Positions 8,554 to 16,587 of a stretch of 51,385 nucleotides of DNA are shown one piece after another. Location: NCBI GenBank assembly GCA_012960315.1, contig DUBN01000091.1, positions 1 through 51,385 on the forward strand, given 5' to 3'. Position 1 is the stretch's first letter. Each line of letters begins with the position of its first letter. Position numbers and translations under genes: made by a program. Below the pieces are notes generated by a model that worked only from the letters and a program-made list of their open reading frames with translations, had not been told where the DNA came from and did no database searches. This stretch comes from Acidimicrobiia bacterium (GTDB taxonomy: Bacteria > Actinomycetota > Acidimicrobiia > Acidimicrobiales > Poriferisodalaceae).

Positions 8554-9972
8554 TCATCCAAGCTGGTCGATGAGATTCCATAGCGCGTCTACATGGCGCT
8601 GTTCTGTCCGACTTTGCCCAATTGACACTCGAATCATCGGATGTTCATTCAGTTCCGACCCCGTCCATGCCACGGTCTCGGTTTCGTTTACCTTCTGAAT
8701 GAGCCGCTCCGTGGCCTCATCTCCTTCGCTGCAGCGAAAGCAGACGAGTGCGAAAGGGTGAGGAGCGACGAGTTCGAAGCGGGGGTCGGCCTCGATACGA
8801 GCGGCGAGCTGCGCAGCGAGTCCTACGTGGTAACGAATCATCGACCTGAGGCCATCGGTTCCATAGCTTCGGATCACCCACCACAGCTTGAGTGCCCGAA
8901 AGCGACGGCCTAAAGGCACATGCCAGTCTCGATAATCAATTACTGCTCCCGATGAGCTGGCTTCATTCTTGAGATAAGGCGGCAGAATGCTGAGACAGTT
9001 GATCAACGGTGCGCGATCAGCGACATAGAAAACGGAACAGTCAAAATTGACCATCATCCATTTGTGGGGGTTAAACGTGTAGCTGTTAGCTAGTTCTAAA
9101 CCGTCCTGGTGATGGCGAAACTCCCGGCAGATCATTGCGTTGCCCGCGTAGGCGGCATCCACATGGAGCCAGAGCATTTCTGCGGCACAGATTTCACCGA
9201 TAGATCTGACTGGGTCGACACCGGTAGTTCCCGTGGTACCCACTGTCGCTCCGACAAATACCGGAGTCAGGCCACTTGAGCGGTCGTCTTCGATGGCTCG
9301 CCGTAATGCGTCGGTGCGCATCGCCTGTTCGTCGTCAACCTCAATCAGTCGCACGTGGCCGTATCCCGCAACTGTTGCCCCCTTTTGAATGGAGCTATGA
9401 GCTTGCGTCGACGCGTAAGCGACCATGGACTCAGCCTGAACTCCGAGCCTGCCCGCCTCGTGTCTTGCTACGACGAGGGCAGTATGAGTCGAGTCCGACG
9501 CGCTCATCTGCAGCACCCCGCCGCCTTTTTCGGTAGTGCGCCACGAATTAGGTAAGTCCAGCATCTCGACCAACCAGTCCAAGACGTGACTTTCAATTTC
9601 TGTTGCGGCTGGAGAAGTGGACCAAAGCATCCCTTGAACCCCGAGCCCAGCGGAAGCTAACTCCGCGAGAACCGAAGGCGGCGAAGCGTTTGCCGGGAAG
9701 TAAGCAAACCATGATGGGTGCTGCCAGTGGGTAATGCCCGGCAGCACGATGGAATCTAAGTCCTTGATCAAGTCCACAAACGGCTCACCGGTCTCCGGGG
9801 CTTGAGAAGGCAGCCGTTCGCGAATCGCTCCTGGCTGTACTAGCGACACGGGAGGAAGATCTTCAACACGTTCCCAGTAATCTGCGATCCAATCGATCAG
9901 GGCATGTCCGTGCTCGCGAAACTCTTCCGTCGAGAGATGTTGAGGAGGCTGAGAGAGACTGTCTTCGGTCAC
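8554..9972 (-). CDS. Group II PLP-dependent decarboxylase (aromatic-L-amino-acid type)
   Basis: This is a 472-residue PLP decarboxylase of the DDC/tyrosine-decarboxylase family, which converts amino acids to amines and CO2. The N-terminal segment HGHALIDWIADYWERVEDLP, HWQHPSWFAYFPANAS, HVDAAYAGNAMICREFR and the PLP-lysine motif NPHKWMMVNFDC are all diagnostic. GATVGTTGTTGVDPV is the usual cofactor loop. Its length matches the family. It converges on the aldehyde dehydrogenase with a 27 bp gap and has no same-strand partner. Substrate could be Tyr, Trp, Phe or DOPA-like; the sequence alone does not say. Confidence 0.92.
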   Translation of the reverse strand: MTEDSLSQPPQHLSTEEFREHGHALIDWIADYWERVEDLPPVSLVQPGAIRERLPSQAPETGEPFVDLIKDLDSIVLPGITHWQHPSWFAYFPANASPPSVLAELASAGLGVQGMLWSTSPAATEIESHVLDWLVEMLDLPNSWRTTEKGGGVLQMSASDSTHTALVVARHEAGRLGVQAESMVAYASTQAHSSIQKGATVAGYGHVRLIEVDDEQAMRTDALRRAIEDDRSSGLTPVFVGATVGTTGTTGVDPVRSIGEICAAEMLWLHVDAAYAGNAMICREFRHHQDGLELANSYTFNPHKWMMVNFDCSVFYVADRAPLINCLSILPPYLKNEASSSGAVIDYRDWHVPLGRRFRALKLWWVIRSYGTDGLRSMIRYHVGLAAQLAARIEADPRFELVAPHPFALVCFRCSEGDEATERLIQKVNETETVAWTGSELNEHPMIRVSIGQSRTEQRHVDALWNLIDQLG

Positions 9973-10086
9973 GGCATGGCCTTACCAAGAGAAATCTGGA
10001 TGAAAAAGTGTTGCTTTGTAGCCGCAGGGTAGCGCCGGGTTCAATCGTAACGATCAAGCGAGCCTTACAAGATCTACGCTCTCAGT

Positions 10087-10848
10087 ATGGGAAGACTTGA
10101 GGGGCGCGTAGCCCTGGTAACAGGCGGCGGTTCAGGCATTGGAAGATCAACGGCGTGTCGATTCGCCGAGGAGGGTGCGACAGTCGTTGTTGTCGACATC
10201 AATGCTGAAGGCTCGGCAGAGACAGCGGAACTTATTGAGAGGGAAGGACGAAAAGCTTGTTGGTTTCAGGCAGACGTCACCGAAGACCGTGCGGCAAGCG
10301 CCATTGTTGAGGAAGTGCAGGGCCGCTTCGGGGCCCCTAACGTGTTGATGACGGCAGCGGCTATTTCTGTTGGTAAAACGGTTCCCGACACTCTTCCAGA
10401 AGAATGGGACAGAGTTTTTGAGGTAAACGTCAAAGGCACATTTCTTTGGATGCGAGCCTGTATCCCCTTCATGTCAGCTAAAGGCGGTTCAATAGTCGCT
10501 GTGGCCTCACAACTTGCAGTTTCCGGTGGACTCTCGAATGCCGCCTACGTAGCTTCCAAAGGGGCGATAGTGAGTCTTTGTCGCACCGCGGCGAACGATC
10601 ATGCATCAGATGGAATACGCATTAACTGCATTTTGCCAGGAGCTACCGAAACGCCGTTCCTCGATCGATCTTTCGCTCGTTTCGATGACCCAACTCCCTA
10701 TATCGAACGCTCACTATCTCGCCACCCTTTGGGCAGATTTGGACGTCCAGAAGAAGTCGCGGACGCCGCTCTATTCCTAGCTTCAGATGAATCCAGCTTC
10801 ACTACAGGAACTGAATTAAGAGTCGACGGAGGTTGGATAGGTGGCTAG
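10087..10848 (+). CDS. Short-chain dehydrogenase/reductase (SDR)
   Basis: This is a classical SDR of 253 residues that oxidises or reduces an alcohol/ketone with NAD(P). The Rossmann motif is TGGGSGIG at about residue 13. The acidic residue VVDIN after beta-2 suggests NAD preference. The active site is Ser in ASQLAVSGG and YVASK. The usual NNAG is replaced by MTAAAIS. The C-terminus (LFLASDESSFTTGTELRVDGG) is typical. There is no clear ribosome-binding site at ATG 10087. It is a single gene converging on the cupin gene. The substrate is unknown. Confidence 0.88.
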   Translation: MGRLEGRVALVTGGGSGIGRSTACRFAEEGATVVVVDINAEGSAETAELIEREGRKACWFQADVTEDRAASAIVEEVQGRFGAPNVLMTAAAISVGKTVPDTLPEEWDRVFEVNVKGTFLWMRACIPFMSAKGGSIVAVASQLAVSGGLSNAAYVASKGAIVSLCRTAANDHASDGIRINCILPGATETPFLDRSFARFDDPTPYIERSLSRHPLGRFGRPEEVADAALFLASDESSFTTGTELRVDGGWIGG

Positions 10849-10923
10849 ACATCAACCAGTGGGAGGACGAAATTCAGGTATTCGCGTCGACACGGGTATG
10901 ACCGCGTTATTAACCCAACCCGC

Positions 10924-11301
10924 CTAGCTCTCTGTATAGAACTTGGAGCCTTCGTCAAAAATGTTGGGCTGTAGAAAAAACCCCAAAATGACTGCGCCGT
11001 CAACGCTTCGGGCTTCATGGCGATTTCCGGCAGGTCGCCAAATGTAATGACCAGGAAGCGCTTTTCCTTCATGGTCTTCGAAGGTCCCCGAAATCACCCA
11101 GGTTTGTTCGATATCTGCATGTTCATGGTGAGGAACCACAGCACCTGGTTCAAGTTTGAAAAGAATGGTCGAACGGCCGGATTCAGGGTCTGACCACAGC
11201 ACTTTGTGCTGTATGCCAGGAAACTCAGACGTGCACCATTCCATCTCGCTGGGATCTACATAAAGTGAACGCAACTCAGGTGGATTATTCATCGTTGCCA
11301 T
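10924..11301 (-). CDS. Cupin-domain protein, ChrR-like
   Basis: This is a single small beta-barrel cupin of 125 residues. The metal-binding motif is visible as PHHEHADIEQTWV, with the second cupin motif PGHYIWRPAGNRHEA. The start ATG 11301 is chosen because AAGGGGG lies five bases upstream. The frame extends to 11346, but that start has no signal. Such proteins bind a metal and may act as a dioxygenase or isomerase, or as a sensor domain. Nothing here fixes the role. It is divergent from the methyltransferase gene. Confidence 0.82.
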   Translation of the reverse strand: MATMNNPPELRSLYVDPSEMEWCTSEFPGIQHKVLWSDPESGRSTILFKLEPGAVVPHHEHADIEQTWVISGTFEDHEGKALPGHYIWRPAGNRHEARSVDGAVILGFFLQPNIFDEGSKFYTES

Positions 11302-11384
11302 CTTTTCCCCCTTTGCACCATAAAGTTCAACACAAATAGGCGCCATATGCAGCGGCGTTCTGTGATTGATGTGGGTGAGCCTAA

Positions 11385-12169
11385 ATGAGCTGGAAAGAAG
11401 TCGATCAAGGTTGGGGCGACCAAGCGAAGGTGTGGGCGTCAGTAATGGAGCCGCGCTGGTGGCAGAATTTGACGCGCTCTTACGGGCGACCCAGGTAGGC
11501 GATGGGAGTGACTATCTAGATATCGCCTGCGGCTCCGGTCTTATGTTGAACATGGCGTCTCGTCGGGGTGCTCTGGCGCATGGACTTGACGCCTCAGACC
11601 GGTTACTGAGCCTTGCGAAACGACGTACCCCCGAATCTGATATTCGACATGGTGACATGAACGCGCTTCCTTGGGATGACCAAAGTTTCGACGTAGCCAC
11701 AAGTTGTCGCGGAATCTGGGGACCAAACCAGCAAGCAGTTCACGAAGCTGCCCGAGTTCTACGACCAGGTGGCTGCCTCGGGTTGAGTTTCTTCGGCGCT
11801 GGTCGTGATGGCAGCCAGATCGGGAAAGCATTTAAGGCGATTAGACGCATATCGGATCATGAGATCGATTGGTCACAACAACTAGGAGAAATTGGGCTAG
11901 AGGGCAGAGCCGAGGAGATGTGTCGAATCGCCGGTTTGGAACCAGCCGAGCGACAGCGAGTGCAATTCGACCTCGAAGGAGCCGATCTCGATCACGAGGT
12001 ACGTGCTTGGATGGCTGCTGGTCCGGCGTGGATGGCTATTCAAGAACGCGGTGCTGACGAGGTTGAACGATCAATCCGCCAAGAGCTCTCCGAGCTCGAT
12101 GAGCCGGGATTGGAGTGCGTACTCAAGTGCTTATCGAATTTGTTGTCGCAACGAAACCATCATAATTAG
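11385..12169 (+). pseudogene. Class I SAM-dependent methyltransferase with probable frameshift near 11456-11470
   Basis: The core is a clear SAM methyltransferase: YLDIACGSGLML (motif I), HGLDASDRLL, HGDMNALPWDDQSFDVAT and RVLRPGGCLGLSFF. The long open frame starts at a TTG (11366), but its first 45 residues do not resemble the family. The expected N-terminus, with GWGDQAKVWASVMEPRW, is encoded from ATG 11385 in another frame, which stops at TAG 11496. The two frames join well if one base is missing around 11456-11470. This is either a real 1-nt deletion or a base-call error, and the stop is not TGA. If it is an error, the gene is intact and about 261 residues long. Confidence 0.7.
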
Positions 12170-12504
12170 TCATCAAAACTCACTAAAATCGCTGCGTTCA
12201 CCATAGTTATCCTGTCGGTTCCGTTCTCCGAGATGACGTCGAGTCCTCCGCTGGTGACGGTTACGGTCACGGTTCCGTAAGGGATTTCTTGTGCAATCAC
12301 CGCTGGGTCAATATTCGCCGGTTCGGCTGCACCTATAACCACCTCAACCTTCATATCCTGTGCCGATTTATCGGTGACATCGAAAAAGTGGAGGCTGCTA
12401 TGACGAAGAGCATCTGAGACGGCACGTCGGGCAGCCTTGTTGTAATCGGCACCGTGCACGTCAACACCTAGGCCCATCTCCGTGATCCAGCGATTTTGTC
12501 CCAT
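12166..12504 (-). CDS. Lin0512 family protein
   Basis: This 112-residue protein resembles the uncharacterised Lin0512 family through EMGLGVDVHGADYNKAARRAV and the repeated hydrophobic strands VKVEVVIGAAEP and YGTVTVTVTSGGLDV. The start ATG 12504 has GAGGGC six bases upstream. The frame extends to a TTG at 12540 without a signal. Its stop codon overlaps the stop of the convergent methyltransferase (TTAG at 12166-12169). The function of the family is unknown to me. Confidence 0.75.
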   Translation of the reverse strand: MGQNRWITEMGLGVDVHGADYNKAARRAVSDALRHSSLHFFDVTDKSAQDMKVEVVIGAAEPANIDPAVIAQEIPYGTVTVTVTSGGLDVISENGTDRITMVNAAILVSFDD

Positions 12505-12565
12505 GGCAGTGCCCTCGCTCGCGTTTTCAGATGATTGCAAGCCAAAACATAGCTAGCTTTCAGGG

Positions 12566-12931
12566 ATGGAAGCAGCTATTCATGAATTAGAACAGCGGCG
12601 TTGGCAGGCGATGATCGACGCTGATTTACAAGTGCTGGATGAGTTACTTCATCAGGACCTCAGATACACCCACTCAACCGCCGCGGTGGATTCAAAAGAG
12701 TCGTACCTAACCGCTATTGAACTCGGCACTTTCGACTATCGAGCCGTCGATAACAGCGAAGTGGAGATCAGAATTTTCGACAACGTAGCGCTGGTCAACG
12801 GGACCGCAGAAATAACGGTTGTAGCGCGTGAGAGAGAGTTCCTACTCCGAAGTCGTTACACCTGTGTCTGGCTAGACACGATTGAGGGCTGGAAGTTTCT
12901 TGCCTGGCAAAACACCCCCATCGCCGACTAG
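12566..12931 (+). CDS. NTF2-like (SnoaL/DUF4440) protein
   Basis: This 121-residue protein has the cone-shaped alpha+beta NTF2-like pattern: an N-terminal helix (IHELEQRRWQAMIDADLQVLDELL), then HQDLRYTHSTAAVDSKESYL, and paired strands VEIRIFDNVALVNGTAEITV and RYTCVWLDTIEGWKFLAWQNT. Such domains form isomerases, hydrolases or ligand-binding modules. No catalytic assignment is possible. It precedes the phosphotransferase-like gene by 112 bp on the same strand. Confidence 0.78.
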   Translation: MEAAIHELEQRRWQAMIDADLQVLDELLHQDLRYTHSTAAVDSKESYLTAIELGTFDYRAVDNSEVEIRIFDNVALVNGTAEITVVAREREFLLRSRYTCVWLDTIEGWKFLAWQNTPIAD

Positions 12932-13043
12932 TGACTTCGAGTCTTATTTACCCAAAAAGAGTTGGCCAGACACAGCTGCGCTGAAAGCCGATACGCGATC
13001 TCGCTTAATGTCTTGTATCAGGGTTAAAGTGACCGGGGATGAC

Positions 13044-14093
13044 ATGAGCGAGAGTGTTGAGATTGTTGGGTACGACGTCGCCGCCGTAGAGGAGTGGATT
13101 AGTCAGAACACTGAAGGTCTAGAACCTCCATTCGAGTGGACCCGCCTAGAAGGCGGCCATAGCAACTTGACGTATGCGTTAGTAGATCAAAACGGGGAGA
13201 GAGCCGTGGTTCGGCGGCCTCCCATGGGTGAGTTGCTGCCGAAGGCTCACGATATGGGTCGCGAGTATTCAATTATTAGTGGACTTGGCCCAACTCCAGT
13301 CCCAGTGCCAGAAGCCTACGGTTATTGCGAAAGCCCCGACGTGACCGGCGCTCACTTCTACGTGATGAGTCAAGTTGACGGCAAAGCTCTGTTCGAATTG
13401 GAAGAGGCAATGGATTATCTGACCGTGGATGCCCGGGCCAAAGTCGGACTGTCGTTCATGGATGTGCTGGCAGCCCTTCACTCGGTAGACCCTGACGAAG
13501 TGGGACTTGGTGACCTTGGAAAGAAAGAGGATTACGTCGGCCGTCAAATCCGCACCTGGTACCGAAGCTGGCTGGCATCGGCCGAGGGAGCGTCATATGA
13601 GGACCAAGATCTGCATGAACTCCATGACTTTCTTGAGGCAAGGCGGCCACAGCAAGGCCCGGCTCGAGTGGTGCACGGAGACTACGGCTTACACAACTGT
13701 CTCGTTAACCCGGATGGCGAACTGACAGCAGTTCTGGATTGGGAGATCTCAACTCTGGGTGACCCGATGGCGGACTTTGCCTACGCGTTGAATACCTGGG
13801 CTGAACCGGGTGACGAATTGGTGAACAAAGATAACGCGCCCACCCTTGCCGAAGGATTCCTGGGTCGGGCTGAACTCATCGACCGCTATGCATCACAGAC
13901 GGGATGTGATCTAACGAATCTTCCTTATTACATCAGCTTCAACCACTTCAAAAGCGCCTGCATCATCCACGGCGTGTATGCCCGATACATGCAAGGCCAA
14001 AAATCTACGGACGGCGTTGATCTGGATTACTACCGCTCCCGCATTGGTATTTGCATTGAATTAAGCAAGCAGGCAGCTGACGAGCTTGAGTGA
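13044..14093 (+). CDS. Phosphotransferase-family (APH/ACAD10-like) protein
   Basis: This is an aminoglycoside-phosphotransferase/choline-kinase fold protein of 349 residues. LEGGHSNLTYAL is the nucleotide loop and VVRRPP carries the lysine-like position. VVHGDYGLHNCLVN is the catalytic loop (Asp and Asn) and VLDWEISTLGDPMAD holds the metal-binding Asp. This subfamily often accompanies acyl-CoA dehydrogenases (as in ACAD10/11) and phosphorylates hydroxyacyl-CoA-type substrates, which would suit this region. The start ATG 13044 has GGGG five bases upstream. The open frame to 12882 overlaps the preceding gene and is rejected. The ung gene follows at once. Confidence 0.88.
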   Translation: MSESVEIVGYDVAAVEEWISQNTEGLEPPFEWTRLEGGHSNLTYALVDQNGERAVVRRPPMGELLPKAHDMGREYSIISGLGPTPVPVPEAYGYCESPDVTGAHFYVMSQVDGKALFELEEAMDYLTVDARAKVGLSFMDVLAALHSVDPDEVGLGDLGKKEDYVGRQIRTWYRSWLASAEGASYEDQDLHELHDFLEARRPQQGPARVVHGDYGLHNCLVNPDGELTAVLDWEISTLGDPMADFAYALNTWAEPGDELVNKDNAPTLAEGFLGRAELIDRYASQTGCDLTNLPYYISFNHFKSACIIHGVYARYMQGQKSTDGVDLDYYRSRIGICIELSKQAADELE

Positions 14094-14103
14094 GGATCCG
14101 CGA

Positions 14104-14769
14104 GTGATTACGGACTGGAATCCTCTCTTGCGAGACCAATTCACTGAACCTTATTGGATTGAACTCCAAGGGTTCGTTCAGCAGGAACGGGGTGTTTCTC
14201 AGGTCTTTCCACCCGAAGAAGATGTCTTCTCGGCGCTCCACCTCACCGCCTATAACGATGTAAAGGTACTGATCTTGGGGCAAGACCCGTATCACGGTAA
14301 AAAACAAGCACATGGCTTATGTTTCTCAGTTCGGCGAGACGTAGATGTTCCACCCTCCCTGCAAAACATCTATAAGGAAATGCAGTCCGACATTGGTCTC
14401 CTTCCACCGCCACACGGGAACTTAGAGTCGTGGGCTCGACAAGGAGTGCTGTTGTTGAACTCAGTCCTTACGGTGCGCGCCCACAACGCTGGTTCGCATC
14501 GCAATCGCGGCTGGGAGACCTTCACCGATCAGATCATTCGGATCGTTAATGAGAAGAAAGAACGAGTCGTCTTTTTGCTGTGGGGAGCATTTGCCCAGAA
14601 AAAGAAACCACTTATCGACGGTGAGCGACACGTCATCATCGAATCACCTCACCCGTCTCCTCTCAGCGCTCACAGAGGTTTTTTCGGCAGTCACCCATTC
14701 TCGCGAACCAATTCAGCATTAACCGATGCGGCAAGGGAACCCATTGACTGGAGCATCCCTCATAGTTGA
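14104..14769 (+). CDS. ung: Uracil-DNA glycosylase, family 1
   Basis: The product removes uracil from DNA in base-excision repair. Family 1 motifs are complete: the catalytic-water loop LGQDPYHGKKQAHGL, the Pro-rich PPSLQNIYKEM, the specificity Asn in LLLNSVLTVRAHNAGSH, and the Leu-intercalation loop ESPHPSPLSAHRGFFGSHPFS. At about 221 residues it is full length. The start is either GTG 14104 (GAGG upstream) or TTG 14086 overlapping the previous stop; I prefer 14104. The 3' end overlaps the convergent hypothetical gene by 10 bp. It is a housekeeping gene. Confidence 0.97.
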   Translation: MITDWNPLLRDQFTEPYWIELQGFVQQERGVSQVFPPEEDVFSALHLTAYNDVKVLILGQDPYHGKKQAHGLCFSVRRDVDVPPSLQNIYKEMQSDIGLLPPPHGNLESWARQGVLLLNSVLTVRAHNAGSHRNRGWETFTDQIIRIVNEKKERVVFLLWGAFAQKKKPLIDGERHVIIESPHPSPLSAHRGFFGSHPFSRTNSALTDAAREPIDWSIPHS

Positions 14770-15557
14770 CATGCCGTGAGGCGCGGATCGAGTTTGCCGT
14801 TATTGGGAACCCACTCAACCTGGGTTAATAGAACCGAATCTTTTTGTTCACTTGCATCAACCGTAAAACGGTCATTATGAACAGACACACCTCGAGCCCA
14901 AACTCGGCTCAGCCAACGGGGATGTAGAGAAATTTCTATGCGACTATCGCGGCCGGACAAGCATCCGCGGATCCAAGGTTCCCCGTAAAGCTCAATTTCG
15001 CATTTGAATGGGATCAACGCCGGACTAGGCACAGCGGGTCGCTGATTTGTGAGTGCCTTCACAAATGCGCGACGAGCCCTCAGTCTCGTGGCCTCGGCGA
15101 GATGGCGACTGAGAGCGGGGCCGAAATCCCAGCCGCGCTGATCTCTGACGTCAACGACCGCCGCCATAGCTCGATCGAGGAATTCGTGAGGCAAAACAAC
15201 TGACGCTTCGCCCATCTTGGCCGCTCGTTCTCTAGGTAAGTCGTACAAAAAATCTTGCACACCTTCCGACCGTAATCTCTCGAGCGCTGTTCTTAACCAC
15301 CACCTACGTTGCCGGTCGGCTGTTTGCCATGGGGCCCACTCTTCGATGAAACCACCGTCTCTTAACGCAAACTCCCACAATTCAAAAACATCGAGACATT
15401 TTGGTTTTGCACCGCCTAAAGCAACGAGTGCCTTTTCTGCTTCTATTTGTGGGTGCTGTTCAAGAATTACCCGGCCATTAGACCAAGTAATTGTGTGTCG
15501 GACGTCCTCGCAATCTATCTCGAAGGAAACTGCGGGGACCTGGTCGTACCAAGGCAC
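14760..15557 (-). CDS. Hypothetical protein (265 aa)
   Basis: I do not recognise a family. The sequence is soluble, without a signal peptide or membrane span. It opens with strand-rich segments (SFEIDCEDVRHTITWSNGRVILEQ), has an Arg/Glu-rich helical centre (WQTADRQRRWWLRTALERLR; LSRHLAEATRLRARRAFVKAL) and ends with strands (IEISLHPRWLSRVWARGVSVH). The GTG start at 15557 directly follows the stop of the ridA-like pseudogene at 15558, so it lies in the flavodoxin-ridA-hypothetical run. Its end overlaps ung by 10 bp on the opposite strand. Its uninterrupted length argues that it is a real gene. Confidence 0.7.
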   Translation of the reverse strand: MPWYDQVPAVSFEIDCEDVRHTITWSNGRVILEQHPQIEAEKALVALGGAKPKCLDVFELWEFALRDGGFIEEWAPWQTADRQRRWWLRTALERLRSEGVQDFLYDLPRERAAKMGEASVVLPHEFLDRAMAAVVDVRDQRGWDFGPALSRHLAEATRLRARRAFVKALTNQRPAVPSPALIPFKCEIELYGEPWIRGCLSGRDSRIEISLHPRWLSRVWARGVSVHNDRFTVDASEQKDSVLLTQVEWVPNNGKLDPRLTACQL

Positions 15558-15949
15558 TTAGCGACATGCCTCCGAAGCAACGACTGCGACTTCCACTAAC
15601 AGGTCAGGTTCTACTGAGCGGGGAACCGTTGCGAGAGAGCCCGCAACACGGTAACCCATTAACGTTGAATCCCTATCCATCATGGTGAGGCCACGATCAA
15701 CGTTCACCGTGACGTAAGTAGCAATTGAGACGATGTCGGTTGCGTTCATCGGCGCCTCATTGAGCATCGCTTCGGTGTTTGATCAGATGCTTGACGTTTG
15801 ATCGTCAACGTTTGGGGCACTGATCCATTGAGTGTCACTAGTACGAGGCCGGAGGTACTGAGCCAGAGCGCCCCTCCTTTGGCAAGGATCGCGCGGGCAC
15901 AACTAATAGCAGGTGGGCTTATATGCCTAGGCGCAATTCCTCGGATCAC
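15558..15949 (-). pseudogene. RidA/YjgF-like pseudogene (frameshift and nonsense codon)
   Basis: RidA proteins hydrolyse reactive enamines. The N-terminal half, from GTG 15949, reads in one frame (MIRGIAP, then LWLSTSGLV). The C-terminal half, ending at 15558, reads in another (NTEAMLNEAPMNATDIVSIATY, then LLVEVAVVA). The segment between them, DDQTSSI, is followed by TGA at 15783-15785, where the family usually has Trp, and needs a one-base deletion near 15805-15808 to join the N-terminal half. The GPYSHA-like signature near the N-terminus is also degenerate (AISCARA). Three separate lesions argue for real decay rather than one sequencing error. It is flanked by intact genes on the same strand. 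Confidence 0.85.
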
Positions 15950-15981
15950 ATTTACATCGTAGAGATTCGGACGAAGGCATC

Positions 15982-16455
15982 TCAGATCAGTTCGTTGTCG
16001 AGACTCACGGCAAGTAGCTGCCCGAGCTCAAAAGCGCTGCTCAGAGCGGTTTCTGTAAGGTCGCCAACCACGAGGAGAGGCGGACGGAATTGCTTCCAAC
16101 CCTGAGCTTTCGCCAACTTTTGTACTCCCTCGGCGGTTTGAGCCCCATCGGTTCCGGCTTTTACTAGTAGTTGCCAAGGCAGCCCCTGAGTCTGATCGAG
16201 GCATCCGGCCCAGATCTCTTCGAAGAAAACCTTTGTAGCTCCGGCCATCGAGCCGAAGTGCTCAGGAGTGGCGATAACGAGTGCATCAGCGCTTCTTACG
16301 TCTTTCGACGTGCCCAGCAACGCTGACCTCGTCACCGTGGTTATTTCGACGTCGACCAAATCTGATGCGCTTTCGATTCCGGCCACAAGTGATTCGACCA
16401 ACTGAAGAGTCGCGCCGCTACGGCTTTGATAGACGATCAGCACCTGTAGAGACAT
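15982..16455 (-). CDS. Flavodoxin-like / NAD(P)H-dependent FMN oxidoreductase
   Basis: This is a 157-residue flavodoxin-fold protein. The phosphate-binding loop YQSRSGATLQLVESL lies right after the first strand (LQVLIV). DALVIATPEHFGSMAGATKVFFEEIW is the second FMN loop, with an aromatic/His-Phe contact. It is probably an electron-transfer or quinone/FMN-reductase protein. Its start is followed by the oppositely oriented amidohydrolase gene 132 bp away. It is first in a minus-strand run with the ridA-like pseudogene and a hypothetical gene. The substrate is unknown. Confidence 0.82.
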   Translation of the reverse strand: MSLQVLIVYQSRSGATLQLVESLVAGIESASDLVDVEITTVTRSALLGTSKDVRSADALVIATPEHFGSMAGATKVFFEEIWAGCLDQTQGLPWQLLVKAGTDGAQTAEGVQKLAKAQGWKQFRPPLLVVGDLTETALSSAFELGQLLAVSLDNELI

Positions 16456-16587
16456 GGCACTACTCTGCCATTCGATTTCAGATACCCCGGCACACCTTTC
16501 TTCAAGAAATGGAATCTCGCCGCCATAAGTGAGGTTGGGCGCGCCTCACGGGAATCAATGGGTCAATCATGGGTACGCTTTCGAACC

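Noticed and set aside
10030-10050. tRNA T-loop-like stretch (gggttcaatc) before the SDR gene
   Set aside because: No acceptor stem, D-arm or anticodon arm can be placed around it.
11385-11498. Programmed frameshift or recoding in the methyltransferase
   Set aside because: No slippery heptamer of the usual XXXYYYZ form is present at the join and the stop is TAG, so a plain deletion or base-call error is more likely.
15783-15785. TGA inside the ridA-like frame as a second selenocysteine codon
   Set aside because: The family has Trp, not Cys, there; the frame also needs a separate one-base correction and has a degenerate signature, so decay explains it better.
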